A program made the translations under genes and the position numbers. The notes under the pieces are model-generated. The model saw only the letters and a list, made by a program, of their open reading frames with translations. It was not told where the DNA came from and searched no databases. A stretch of DNA of 38,777 nt from Micrococcaceae bacterium (lineage in GTDB: Bacteria > Actinomycetota > Actinomycetes > Actinomycetales > Micrococcaceae): assembly GCA_030452125.1 (NCBI GenBank), contig JAKDMV010000015.1, positions 1-38,777 on the forward strand, written 5' to 3'. Below, one piece after another: positions 8,502-16,998 of the stretch; the first letter of the stretch is position 1, and every line of letters begins with the position of its first letter.

Positions 8502-9652
8502 GTCTGCCCCTTTCTGAATTCGTGGACGAGCAGGAGTCCCAGATAGACCCCGCCGATGGCCAGGGTCAGGATCCCGACGGGCAACGCCTTCGCCCAGGGG
8601 GCTTGTTGGGCGACGAGGTCGGCGGCCACCAGGAGCACGGCGCCGGTCAGCCCGGAGAGCAGCAATTGGGGTCGCCCGCTGGCGGCGAGGCGTCGTGCTA
8701 TATGCGGGGCGGTCAGGGCGATGAAGGCGATTGGACCGGCGACGGCGACCGCCCCGCCGGCGAGGATGACACTGAGCAGGACGGCACGACGGCGGGTACT
8801 CACCGCCGGGGAACCGAGCCCCTGGGCGACGTCGTCCCCCATTTCGCTCAAGGCCAGCGGGACACTCAACAACGCCAAGGGAATCGCACAGACGGCCAGC
8901 ACGATTCCGACGATGGCTGCGTGTTCCCAGGATCGCGCTTCGAGGCTTCCGTTCAGGTAGGCCGAGAGCATGGTCGCCTGGTCACGGGCGACCAGATAGA
9001 CGACATAGTGGGTGAAGGCGGCGGCCATCGCCGAGACCCCGATGCCGGCCAGGATCATGCGCAGTGGATTCCCGAATCCGGTTCCGGTGCCCAGGGCGAC
9101 GAGTCCTACAGCGGCAGCAGCACCAAGCACCGAGCCCACCGGAATCGAGGCAGCACCGGGCAGCAGCAGGCCGAATAGGGCCGCGCCCGCACCGGCCCCG
9201 GCGCTGACACCGATGACGTCGGGGCTGCCCAACGGGTTGCGGGTCACCGATTGGAACAGGGCCCCCGAGAGGCCCAACGCCACCCCGGCCCCGATGGCCA
9301 CGACCAGACGCGGGCCACGTAATGTTCCCAAGACGAAGGCCTGCTTGGCGTCCTCGGCCCCGCCGAAAAGGGCCCCGAGGAGTCTGGACGGCTCGATCCC
9401 GAGTCCGCCCATCGTCAAGGTTGCAAATCCTGCAGCCAGCACTGCGGCCACCAGCAGGAACCCGACGGCCAGCGGGCGTCGGGACACCGGCAGTGCGACG
9501 TGGTGGCCCAGCCGCAGGACGGGTCCGACCGCCGCAGGCCTTGGCTCTGGTTCCCGGTGCCGTGGTGGCCGGGCTGCCGGTTCCTGCGCGGATCCGGGAG
9601 TGGTCTCTTCGTCGTCCCCCCGGGATACCGGGCGCGTAGTCAGATCACTCAT
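8498..9652 (-). CDS. Iron-siderophore ABC transporter, permease (FecD/FepG type)
   Basis: 384 residues of the FecCD permease family. After a hydrophilic, Pro/Arg-rich cytoplasmic N-terminus of about 55 residues come roughly ten membrane segments. Family patterns include LRGPRLVVAIGAGVALGLSGALFQSVTRNPLGSPDVIG (about 158-195 region) and GPIAFIALTAPHIARRL near the C-terminus, the loop that contacts the ATPase. It overlaps both neighbours by four bases. With the other permease it makes the membrane channel of the importer. Confidence 0.92.
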   Translation of the reverse strand: MSDLTTRPVSRGDDEETTPGSAQEPAARPPRHREPEPRPAAVGPVLRLGHHVALPVSRRPLAVGFLLVAAVLAAGFATLTMGGLGIEPSRLLGALFGGAEDAKQAFVLGTLRGPRLVVAIGAGVALGLSGALFQSVTRNPLGSPDVIGVSAGAGAGAALFGLLLPGAASIPVGSVLGAAAAVGLVALGTGTGFGNPLRMILAGIGVSAMAAAFTHYVVYLVARDQATMLSAYLNGSLEARSWEHAAIVGIVLAVCAIPLALLSVPLALSEMGDDVAQGLGSPAVSTRRRAVLLSVILAGGAVAVAGPIAFIALTAPHIARRLAASGRPQLLLSGLTGAVLLVAADLVAQQAPWAKALPVGILTLAIGGVYLGLLLVHEFRKGQT

Positions 9653-10626
9653 GAGCGGTCCCCGAGTTTCCTGACCACCAGCAGCAGGACCGGGGCCCCG
9701 ACGAAAGCGGTGACGACGCCGACCATGAGTTCCTGCGGGCGCAGCAACACCCTGCCGATGACGTCGGCGGCGAGCAGCACGGCGGGCCCGACCAGGAGGG
9801 ATCCGATGAGTTGGCGGCGCATGTCCAGTCCGACCAGGGCCCTGACGATATGCGGTACGGCCAACCCGATGAAGGCGATCGGCCCGACGGCGGCGGTGGC
9901 GGCGGCACTCATCAGGGTCGCGGCCCCGAGCCCTCCGGCCCGGATGAGCCCCGTATGGACGCCGAGTCCGGTGGCGGCGTCGTTCCCCAGGGCCAGTGCG
10001 TTCATTCCTCCGGCGACGGCGAACGCCATGACGAGACCCAGCAGCAGGAACGGCAGGACGGAAAAGAGCTGGGCGTAGGCGCCATGGTGCAGGGAGCCGA
10101 CGACCCAGAAACGGTAGTTGTCGAAGGTCTGGGGCAGACTGAGCGCGATCCCCTGGACGTAGGCGGTGAGTACCGCGGTCACGACGGCACCGGCCAGGAT
10201 CAGTCGCACCAGATTGGCGTTGCTGGATCCCGCGGTGCCCACGACGTAGACGACTATCGCTGCCATCCCGGCCCCGACCAGGGCCACCCAGACCGCCGCG
10301 GGGGATCCCAACGTCAGGCCGAAGAGTGCCGTGCAGGTGACCATGGCCGCTGCGGCGCCGGCGTTGATGCCCAGCAGGCCGGGGTCGGCCAGCGGGTTGC
10401 GGGTGGCGCTTTGCATCAGGGTCCCGGCCACGGCCAGGGCGGCACCGACGGCGACGCCGAGCAGGGTGCGTTGGTAGCGGGCGTCGAACACGGCGGCCAG
10501 ATAGGGATCTGCATGACCGCCGAGGGCATCGAAGACCTGGGTCAGGGTGGTGGGCTTGGAGCCGAGGGTCAGGCTCGCCAGGACGACGACGGCCAACACC
10601 AGCAGGCAGCCCACGAACACGGGCAC
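9649..10626 (-). CDS. Iron-siderophore ABC transporter, permease (FecC/FepD type)
   Basis: 325 residues from a GTG at 10626. The FecCD patterns are present: YQRTLLGVAVGAALAVAG, LMQSATRNPLADPGLLG and GPIAFIGLAVPHIVRAL. The start is doubtful. No Shine-Dalgarno precedes the GTG, and the frame stays open upstream for 26 codons, without any ATG, GTG or TTG, to the TAA stop of the binding-protein gene (10706-10708), which is in the same frame. The upstream residues are basic, as expected for the cytoplasmic N-terminus of such a permease. A non-standard start or a reading error nearby would explain this. Its end overlaps the next permease by four bases. Confidence 0.88.
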   Translation of the reverse strand: MPVFVGCLLVLAVVVLASLTLGSKPTTLTQVFDALGGHADPYLAAVFDARYQRTLLGVAVGAALAVAGTLMQSATRNPLADPGLLGINAGAAAAMVTCTALFGLTLGSPAAVWVALVGAGMAAIVVYVVGTAGSSNANLVRLILAGAVVTAVLTAYVQGIALSLPQTFDNYRFWVVGSLHHGAYAQLFSVLPFLLLGLVMAFAVAGGMNALALGNDAATGLGVHTGLIRAGGLGAATLMSAAATAAVGPIAFIGLAVPHIVRALVGLDMRRQLIGSLLVGPAVLLAADVIGRVLLRPQELMVGVVTAFVGAPVLLLVVRKLGDRS

Positions 10627-10705
10627 CCCGCGCGGCAGGCGCGGACGGGGTGTCCGGGCCTGCCGCGTGCCGTCGGTGGTGGTGCCGAGGGTGCTGATGG
10701 CGGGG

Positions 10706-11746
10706 TTACTTTCCGGCCTGCTCGATGGCCTCGTCGATCATCGGGAGGTAGCGGTCCACGGCATACGGGACCGTCAGCGGGTTGATCATCGAGGAGGCGG
10801 TGACGAAGGCGTTGTCCTCGCTGGCGACCACCGCGCCCTGCTTGATGGCGGGGATCTGGGCGTAGAGCTTATTCGATAGGGCCTGCTTGCGGGCTGCAGC
10901 GTCGGAGTAGAACGTGAAGATCAGGTCGCTGTCGTTGAGCTGGTCGGCATTTTCGTAGCCGATGACCGCAGAATCGGTGCCTTCGGTCTCCTCCATCTCC
11001 TCCACGGCAGGGTCGACCTTCAGGCCCAGGGCCTTGACCATGGCGGCGCGCTGCTCGGTGGGTTTGAAGACCCCCAGGGTGTCGGGGGTGGTGTAGATGT
11101 AGGAGAAGGTGTGCTCGGCATAGTCGGGGTGCTCCTCGGCGACATCGGAGAGCTGCTGCTTCAGGTCGGAGACCAGGTCCTGGGCCTCGGCTTCCTCTCC
11201 CAGCGCCTGCCCGACGATGTCCATCTGCTCATCCCAGTCGATGCTCCAGGCCTGATCCGGGTAGGCGACGGTCGGGGCAATCGCGTCCAGGGTGTCGAAC
11301 TGCTCCTGGGTCAGACCGGACCAGGGGGCCAGGATGACGTCCGGTTCCAGATCGACGATCTTTTCCATGTCGAGCTTCTCCCCGGCCCCGACGAGTTCGG
11401 GCAGCTCCCCGCCGTCGTCCTCCACTGCGTCGTGGATCCACGGCAGGTAGCCGGTGTCGTCGGCGGCCCACGCATATTCCTCCATCCCGACGGGGATGGT
11501 GCCCAGGGCGATCGAGGTTTCGGTGGAACCCTGGCCCAGGGTGATGACCCGCTCCGGTTTCTCGGGGATCTTTGCTTCGCCCAGGGCACTGTCGATCGTC
11601 ACGGGGAAGCCGGCGGTCTCACCGGAGGAGGCTTCCTGGCCGTTGCCGGCGGCAGCGTCGCCGCCGGCACAGCCGGTCAACACGAGGGCCGACGCGGCGG
11701 TCAGGGCCACGGTCGCCCCGAAGGAGCGGAGAGAGGGAAGGGGCAT
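10706..11746 (-). CDS. Iron-siderophore-binding lipoprotein
   Basis: 346 residues. A signal peptide with lipobox LTGC puts the lipidated Cys at residue 26, so the protein is anchored outside the membrane. The mature part is a periplasmic-binding fold of the FecB/FepB family, with the typical opening KIPEKPERVITLGQGSTETSIALG, DVILAPWSGLTQEQFDTLDAIAPTVAYPD and the C-terminal IDEAIEQAGK. AAGGA sits just before the ATG. It is the first gene of the operon and has a DtxR-type box 62 bases upstream of its start. The ligand class (catecholate, hydroxamate or citrate) cannot be read from the sequence. Confidence 0.92.
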   Translation of the reverse strand: MPLPSLRSFGATVALTAASALVLTGCAGGDAAAGNGQEASSGETAGFPVTIDSALGEAKIPEKPERVITLGQGSTETSIALGTIPVGMEEYAWAADDTGYLPWIHDAVEDDGGELPELVGAGEKLDMEKIVDLEPDVILAPWSGLTQEQFDTLDAIAPTVAYPDQAWSIDWDEQMDIVGQALGEEAEAQDLVSDLKQQLSDVAEEHPDYAEHTFSYIYTTPDTLGVFKPTEQRAAMVKALGLKVDPAVEEMEETEGTDSAVIGYENADQLNDSDLIFTFYSDAAARKQALSNKLYAQIPAIKQGAVVASEDNAFVTASSMINPLTVPYAVDRYLPMIDEAIEQAGK

Positions 11747-11807
11747 GAGGATCCTTAGGTGATGCGGTCCCGCAGGGGTCCGGCGCGACTCCGGAAATGT
11801 ACGAAAG

Positions 11808-11826
11808 TTAGGTTACCCCAACCTAA
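11808..11826 (-). promoter_or_regulatory. DtxR/IdeR iron box
   Basis: The 19-base dyad TTAGGTTACCCCAACCTAA has the complete outer half-sites of the DtxR/IdeR consensus TTAGGTTAGSCTAACCTAA. It sits upstream of the siderophore-binding lipoprotein gene in a 132-base spacer, so the importer should be repressed when Fe(II) is plentiful. Confidence 0.9.
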
Positions 11827-11878
11827 TAAGCGATGTACAACGCCACGGGTTCATCATCTAATTATCGGTGCGGTGATC

Positions 11879-12487
11879 CTACAGCCACCCGCGCTCGGCG
11901 GCGATGCCCGCGGCCTCGATCCGGTTGACCGCCCCGGTCTTGCCGATGGCTGCGGACAGGTGGTTCCGCACGGTCCCCGCGGAGAGATGCATGGCCGCCG
12001 AGATCGCCGCGACGGTCCGACCGTTCCGGGCCTGTGCGAGAACCTCGCGCTCCCGCTCGGTCAGCGGGTTCCGCCCCTCGGATAGCGAGGTGGCCGCCAA
12101 CTGGGGGTCCACCACCCGCAACCCGGCGTGGACCTTGCGGATGGCCTCGGCCAACTCGGCCGCCGGGGTGTCCTTGACGACGAATCCGCTGGCCCCTGCC
12201 TGGAGCGCTTCACGGAGATAGCCGGTGCGCCCAAACGTGGTCACCATCAGCGTCCGGCAGCCGGGTACCTCCTGGTGGATCCGGCGGGCGGCCTCGATCC
12301 CGTCCAGGCCCGGCATCTGGATGTCCAGGACGCAGACGTCGATCTCGCAGGAGGCCGCCCGTTCGACGGCGTCCACCCCGTTATCGGCTTCGGCCACGAC
12401 GTCCAGGTCGGTTTCGAGTCCCAGCAGTGCCACGAGGGCACCGCGCACCAGCGCCTGGTCGTCGGCGACGAGGATTCTGATGCTCAC
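11879..12487 (-). CDS. LuxR/NarL-family response regulator
   Basis: 202 residues from a GTG at 12487 that overlaps the kinase stop (GTGA). The receiver domain (1-120) has Asp9/Asp10 and the phosphoacceptor Asp55 in VLDIQMPG, and the conserved Lys in VVKDTPA. The C-terminal LuxR-type helix-turn-helix is clear (NPLTEREREVLAQARNG, AISAAMHLSAGTVRNHLSAAIGK). A frame extending to 12607 is only read-through of kinase codons. It is the output of the kinase next to it and probably controls the ABC exporter genes at the head of the same operon, as in DesKR/LiaSR-type modules. Confidence 0.93.
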   Translation of the reverse strand: MSIRILVADDQALVRGALVALLGLETDLDVVAEADNGVDAVERAASCEIDVCVLDIQMPGLDGIEAARRIHQEVPGCRTLMVTTFGRTGYLREALQAGASGFVVKDTPAAELAEAIRKVHAGLRVVDPQLAATSLSEGRNPLTEREREVLAQARNGRTVAAISAAMHLSAGTVRNHLSAAIGKTGAVNRIEAAGIAAERGWL

Positions 12488-13617
12488 CAGCTGGCCTCCA
12501 CCCGAGCTCCGCCGAGCTCTGCTGCTCCGATGCGGAAACCCGCCCCGGCTTCGGCCATGCGCTCGCTCATTCCACAGACCCCGTTCCCGGCCGTGCTGGT
12601 CCCCCACCCGACCCCGTCGTCTTCAATGACCAGTGAATTGGGGCCGAAACGGATCACGCAGCGGGTGGCCTGGGCATGGCGCAGCACGTTCGTGCCCGCC
12701 TCGCGCAGGAACCAGCCCAGCGGCCCATGGAACTTCTGCGGGACCTCCCCGGCGGGCTCGCCTTCGATATCCACGTCGATCCCTGCCCCGGTGAGCGTGA
12801 TGCGCAGCGCCTCGAGCTGATTGGGAAGGTCATTGCCCAGCAGTCCACCCACGGTGGTCCTGACGTCGGAGAGGGCTCCACGCACCAACGAACGGATTTC
12901 GGCGATCTCCGCGCGACTACGCTCGGGGTCATCAGTGATGAGCCGCTCGGCGAGTTCGGCCTTCACGGCCACCACGGTGAGCGTATGGCCCAGGACATCG
13001 TGCACATCCCGGGCGACGCGTTCGCGTTCGGAGACCACGGCGAGGTCGGCCTGAATCTCGTCACTGCGCGTCCCGGCCTCGATGAAGGCGAAGGTGACCA
13101 TGTTCAGCACGAAGATCCCCGCCTGGATGGCCACGATGTACAAATAATCAGTGATGTCTCCGGCGAGCGCCGACAGCAGGAGGGTCAACCCGATGCTGGC
13201 GATGCCCACCGCCCAAGCCCCGGCCCGCGACAGCAGGAAGCAGGCGTAGGCGATCAGGAACGGGCTCATGTAGATCGCGTCGAGGCCGATGATGGCACCC
13301 ATCCCGAGCAGGATGGCGACCAGTGCGGCCAGGCCCAACGGGGTCCAGCGGACCCACTTCGCTTCCGGGTCCAGCCGGTTGCCCAGGATGAAACCGGTCA
13401 GGTAGACGCCGATGAACAGGCCGATCAGCAGGAACGCCAGGACCAGTAATCCGGGGCCGAGGTCGGCCTGGACGACGGCGGCGACGGTATAGCCCAGGAA
13501 GATGAGCCAGATGGCCGAAAGGAGCCAGCCGTGGCGTTCCCAACCGCTCCTGGCAGACGACGGCTCGGCCGACGCGACGGACGGACGGGCGGCGGCCCGG
13601 GTCTCGGGGATGGTCAT
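12484..13617 (-). CDS. Membrane sensor histidine kinase (HisKA_3 type)
   Basis: 377 residues from the ATG at 13617, preceded by GGAG 8 bases upstream; the frame extends to 13692 without a better start. About five or six membrane segments occupy residues 30-185. The dimerisation/phosphoacceptor motif RVARDVHDVLGHTL has His206. The C-terminal ATPase domain includes WFLREAGTNVLRHAQATRC (N box) and VIEDDGVGWG (G1 box), and it is short, as in DesK-like kinases. No extracellular sensing domain of any size is present, so it probably senses within the membrane or through the ABC exporter. Confidence 0.92.
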   Translation of the reverse strand: MTIPETRAAARPSVASAEPSSARSGWERHGWLLSAIWLIFLGYTVAAVVQADLGPGLLVLAFLLIGLFIGVYLTGFILGNRLDPEAKWVRWTPLGLAALVAILLGMGAIIGLDAIYMSPFLIAYACFLLSRAGAWAVGIASIGLTLLLSALAGDITDYLYIVAIQAGIFVLNMVTFAFIEAGTRSDEIQADLAVVSERERVARDVHDVLGHTLTVVAVKAELAERLITDDPERSRAEIAEIRSLVRGALSDVRTTVGGLLGNDLPNQLEALRITLTGAGIDVDIEGEPAGEVPQKFHGPLGWFLREAGTNVLRHAQATRCVIRFGPNSLVIEDDGVGWGTSTAGNGVCGMSERMAEAGAGFRIGAAELGGARVEASW

Positions 13618-13628
13618 CCCGTCGTCTC

Positions 13629-14381
13629 CTAACGGCGTGCCTGGCCGCGGCGTACGGCCAGGACCGCGACGATTCCGAAGATGAGAAGCCATGCCACCAG
13701 ATTAGCGATCAACCCCCACAATGGGTCGACTTCCGGCGATTGGGCCTGTGCCCCCTCGAGGATCGGCCACCGCACCAGCCCCACATACCCGTACATGGGG
13801 GTGAAGCGTGCGACTTGCAGCAGGGTTCCGCTCAGGGGGATGAAGACGTTCCCGAGGAAGGCCAATATCACCAGGGCTCCGGAGGCGACCCCCATGGCTG
13901 AATCGCTTTTGAAAAGCATGGCGATGGCGTAGCCGAAGAGGGAGAACAGGACCGAGCCGACCAGGGCGATGAGGAAGGTGACCGGCCACATCCACGCACT
14001 GTCGACGCGGGCACCGGTGAAGGCGCCGACCACGAAGACCACGGCGATGGCCAGCGCGGTGATGGCCAGGGCGACCACCGCCTTCCCGGCCACGAATCCT
14101 GCGGGCCGCAGCGGGGTCAGGGCGATCTGTCGACCCCACCCCTGCATCAGCTCGACGGCGGCGACCCCGGTGACGGCGGTGGCGGCCACCGAGGCGCCAT
14201 AGGCGGCCATCGAGGCCATGATGTAGAATTTCACGTTCCCGTGGCCGGCGGATTCCCCGCCGTAGCCGAAGGACAGCCCGAAGATCACATACATCAGGGC
14301 CGGGAGGATCAGGACGAACATCAGGTTCATGACGTCGCGCAGCTGGCGGGTCAGATCGATGCGGACGAAGGTGGCATTCAT
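13629..14381 (-). CDS. ABC-2 type exporter, permease
   Basis: 250 residues with six hydrophobic segments and the ABC-2 pattern (FVRIDLTRQLRDVMNLMFVLILPALMYVIFG at the start, LRPAGFVAGKAVVALAITALAIAVVFVVGA in the middle). AAAGGA lies before the ATG at 14381. It lies between the ATPase gene (38 bases upstream) and the histidine kinase gene (11 bases downstream). In related modules these exporters move lipids, antibiotics or peptides and are tied to the neighbouring two-component system; the substrate here is unknown. Confidence 0.88.
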   Translation of the reverse strand: MNATFVRIDLTRQLRDVMNLMFVLILPALMYVIFGLSFGYGGESAGHGNVKFYIMASMAAYGASVAATAVTGVAAVELMQGWGRQIALTPLRPAGFVAGKAVVALAITALAIAVVFVVGAFTGARVDSAWMWPVTFLIALVGSVLFSLFGYAIAMLFKSDSAMGVASGALVILAFLGNVFIPLSGTLLQVARFTPMYGYVGLVRWPILEGAQAQSPEVDPLWGLIANLVAWLLIFGIVAVLAVRRGQARR

Positions 14382-14419
14382 GACGGTTCCTTTGGCGTGG
14401 GGGCGAAGCGGGGCGGCGT

Positions 14420-15367
14420 TCAGGCGCCGGCGGTCTCGGCGGCCGGCTCGTTGGTCATCTGGACGAAGGCGGTCTCCAGGCTGGGGGCGGAGATTTCCAG
14501 GTTGGTTCCGCCCGTCCGGGTCAACAGGTGCAGGGCGACGGCGTCGGAATCGCTGGCCGTGACGGTGATGCGTGGACCGTTCACCACCACCGCGGTCACC
14601 CCGTCCAGGGCCTTCAGCTCGGCCAACCGCGGGTCGGCCGCATCGATGGTCCCGTGCTCCTGCAGGGTCGCCGCGACGGTTCTGCCGGAGGCCAGGGCCC
14701 TGACATTGGCGGTGGTTCCGTCGGCGATGATCTTCCCGGCGTTCATCAACACGATGCGCTGGGCGAAGCTCTCGGCCTCCTCCAGGTAGTGGGTGGCGAA
14801 GATGACGGTCCTGCCTGCCGTGGCATCCCGGCGCATGGTGGCCCAGAAGGCGCGGCGGGCGTTGACATCCATGCCCGCGGTCGGCTCATCGAGGATCAGT
14901 ACATCAGGGTCCGGCAGCAGGGCCAACGCGAATTTGAGCCGCTGCTGCTCGCCACCGGAACATTTGACCACCTTGCGGTGGGCCAGCCGGGTGATGTCGG
15001 TGGCCTCCATGACCTGTTGGACCCGGTCCTGGGCCCCGTGGAGGGAGGCGATGGCCAGTACGGTCTCCTGGACCGAAAGGTCCCGGAGCAGGCCGCCGGT
15101 CTGCAGGAGGGCGGAGACCCGGCCGGCACGGACGGCTTCCTGGGGTTTGCCACCGAAGATGGAGACCGTCCCGGAGGTGGGGTCGGTCAGCCCCAGGGCC
15201 ATGTCGATGGCGGTGGTCTTGCCGGCCCCGTTGGGTCCGAGCAGGGCGACGATCTCCCCCGGGGCGACACTCAGGCTGATGCCGTCGACGGCGTTGAGCC
15301 GGCCCCCGTCCACGGAGAAGGTCTTGTGTAGGTCCTGGAGTTCGAGGGCTGCTGTCGTGGTGTCCAT
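14420..15367 (-). CDS. ABC-2 type exporter, ATP-binding protein
   Basis: 315 residues: Walker A GPNGAGKTT (44-52), signature CSGGEQQRL (136-144) and Walker B VLILDEPTAGMD (156-167). The signature motif has Cys where Leu is usual. The Q-loop is present (SALLQTGGLL). A C-terminal extension of about 100 residues follows the nucleotide-binding domain, as in NatA/CcmA-like exporters. It is the first gene of a four-gene operon: ATPase, permease, kinase, regulator. A perfect 9-base dyad lies 55-76 bases upstream of the start (15422-15443). Confidence 0.9.
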   Translation of the reverse strand: MDTTTAALELQDLHKTFSVDGGRLNAVDGISLSVAPGEIVALLGPNGAGKTTAIDMALGLTDPTSGTVSIFGGKPQEAVRAGRVSALLQTGGLLRDLSVQETVLAIASLHGAQDRVQQVMEATDITRLAHRKVVKCSGGEQQRLKFALALLPDPDVLILDEPTAGMDVNARRAFWATMRRDATAGRTVIFATHYLEEAESFAQRIVLMNAGKIIADGTTANVRALASGRTVAATLQEHGTIDAADPRLAELKALDGVTAVVVNGPRITVTASDSDAVALHLLTRTGGTNLEISAPSLETAFVQMTNEPAAETAGA

Positions 15368-15421
15368 GGGACCAGTCTTGTGGTTGAGCCGTTCCGACGC
15401 CTCTGGCAGCGATCACCTTCC

Positions 15422-15443
15422 GACCATGACCGTTGTCATGGTC
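15422..15443. promoter_or_regulatory. Perfect dyad upstream of the exporter operon
   Basis: GACCATGAC and GTCATGGTC are perfect complements around CGTT. It lies between the stop of the M81 gene and the start of the exporter ATPase gene. It can serve as the operator of the adjacent LuxR-type response regulator or as the terminator hairpin of the upstream operon; no T run follows, which favours an operator. Confidence 0.45.
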
Positions 15444-15456
15444 CGGTCTCCGCCGG

Positions 15457-16998
15457 TCAGGCCCGCTTCGTGCCGCTGGACGGGAGGAGCGTGGCGGTGA
15501 GATCCGGGTCGGTCATGTCGGGATCAAAGGGGAACATGGGTCGCTCGATGTTCCGGTGGCCCAGTCTCAGGAGGTCCTGGTCCACCCCTCCGGGGGTCAG
15601 TGCCAGCATCCAGTCGGCGGCCACGTCGAAGAACTCGGGTTCCAGATAGCCGATCTTCACGATCACCAGGTCCGCCTCCGAGACATCCAGCCCGGCCGCT
15701 TCGAAGTCCGAGATCCGGTGGTAGGGCTTGCGGCGTTCGGTGATGATCGCTTCGATCGAGCCGATCTGGACCACTGCCACGCGGCCCGAGGTCTCATCCC
15801 CCGCGCTGATCTGAACCACGGTCCCGTCCAGGAGAACCGGTCCGGCGTGCAGATGGTCCACCGCGGCCCCGGCCGAAACCCTGAGGCGTGCTCCGACCCC
15901 CGCCTGATGGCACGCCTCCACCGCCGCCTCATCGAAGAGGGAGGCGACCACGGTCCGCGGGCCCCCCGCAATGAACCTGGGATCCTCGATCAATCGGGTC
16001 AGCGTCCAGGTCACATCCCCCGTGCCTCCGGCCGTCGGGTTGTCCCCGGAATCGGAGAGCACGTAGGGACGCGGCGCACCGTCGGCGAGCGCTACGTCGA
16101 GACAGTCGGCCAGGGGCGCCGCCGGGGCGACGAAGGCGAAGTCGGCCCGCGCATCCCAATATGTGCGGGCCAGTTCGGTGGCCTGGGCTGCCGCGAGGTC
16201 GGCGTCGTCCCCGGTGACGACCACGCAGGCTGAGCACCGCGGTTCGTCCGCCCAGGCGTAGCCGACCCAGAGGGAGGCATCCACGATGCCATCCAGGGCT
16301 TCGATGCCGGGGATCGCCGCGTAGATGCCCCGCGCCGGCTCCAGTCGGGTGGAGGTCTTCTCTCCGGGCAGCAGCACGGGGATCCGGACGTAGGCCTTGG
16401 CCGGGGCTCCGGTGCCTTCGAGCAACCGGGTCTGCAGGTTTGCCATGGCCCGGGTCTTGGTTTGTTGCTCGTCCTCGTGAGGAGCCATGCGGTAACAGGT
16501 GATCAGATCGCAGGCGTTCACCAGTTCCGCCGAAACATTGCCGTGCAGGTCCATCGGGGCGGAGATCAGTGTCCGCGGCGTTCCCGCGGCCGCACTGGAG
16601 TCGTCGAGGGCGGTGCGGACGGCCCGGGCCAGATCGGCTTCGGCATCCTGCCGTCCCAGGACCGTCATGGCGCCATGGATGTCCAGCAGGAATCCGTCGA
16701 AGGGGCCGCAGGCACGGATCATGGACACCAGTTCGGTCTTCAACGCCTCATAGACCTCGGGAAGGACCATGCCCCCGGGCAGGGACCGGGCGTGGACCAG
16801 CGGCACCCACTCCACCTCGTCGGCGACCGCCGGATCATGTTCGGGGCCATCCGGCTGCAGGACCGCATAGCGGGAGAGCAGTTCGTCGTCGTGCGTGAAC
16901 CGGAAGGCCTCGAACCCCGAACGGTGCGGGGAGAAGTTCGAGGCTTCGATGGACATCCCGCCCACACCGATGCGTGGACGTCCACCCCGACGGCGCAT
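15457..16998 (-). CDS. M81-family metallopeptidase (MlrC-like)
   Basis: 513 residues from the ATG at 16998, whose A is shared with the aminotransferase stop (TGATG). Family features in order: IGVGGMSIEASNFSP at the N-terminus, DIHGAM (106-111), DLHGN (150-154), MAPHEDEQQT (171-180) and, in the C-terminal domain, SDSGDNPTAGGTGDV. The Asp and His residues in these motifs are the expected zinc ligands. MlrC was described as the last peptidase in microcystin breakdown, but the family is widespread and probably hydrolyses small peptides or modified amino acids. It is translationally coupled to the aminotransferase, which suggests the peptidase product is then transaminated. A longer frame to 17157 lies inside the aminotransferase gene and is not real. 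Confidence 0.88.
   Translation of the reverse strand: MRRRGGRPRIGVGGMSIEASNFSPHRSGFEAFRFTHDDELLSRYAVLQPDGPEHDPAVADEVEWVPLVHARSLPGGMVLPEVYEALKTELVSMIRACGPFDGFLLDIHGAMTVLGRQDAEADLARAVRTALDDSSAAAGTPRTLISAPMDLHGNVSAELVNACDLITCYRMAPHEDEQQTKTRAMANLQTRLLEGTGAPAKAYVRIPVLLPGEKTSTRLEPARGIYAAIPGIEALDGIVDASLWVGYAWADEPRCSACVVVTGDDADLAAAQATELARTYWDARADFAFVAPAAPLADCLDVALADGAPRPYVLSDSGDNPTAGGTGDVTWTLTRLIEDPRFIAGGPRTVVASLFDEAAVEACHQAGVGARLRVSAGAAVDHLHAGPVLLDGTVVQISAGDETSGRVAVVQIGSIEAIITERRKPYHRISDFEAAGLDVSEADLVIVKIGYLEPEFFDVAADWMLALTPGGVDQDLLRLGHRNIERPMFPFDPDMTDPDLTATLLPSSGTKRA

Noticed and set aside
14420..15367. Cys in the ABC signature (CSGGE) as an inactivating change
   Set aside because: Only the first, tolerant position differs from LSGGQ; Walker A, Walker B and the Gly-Gly core are intact.
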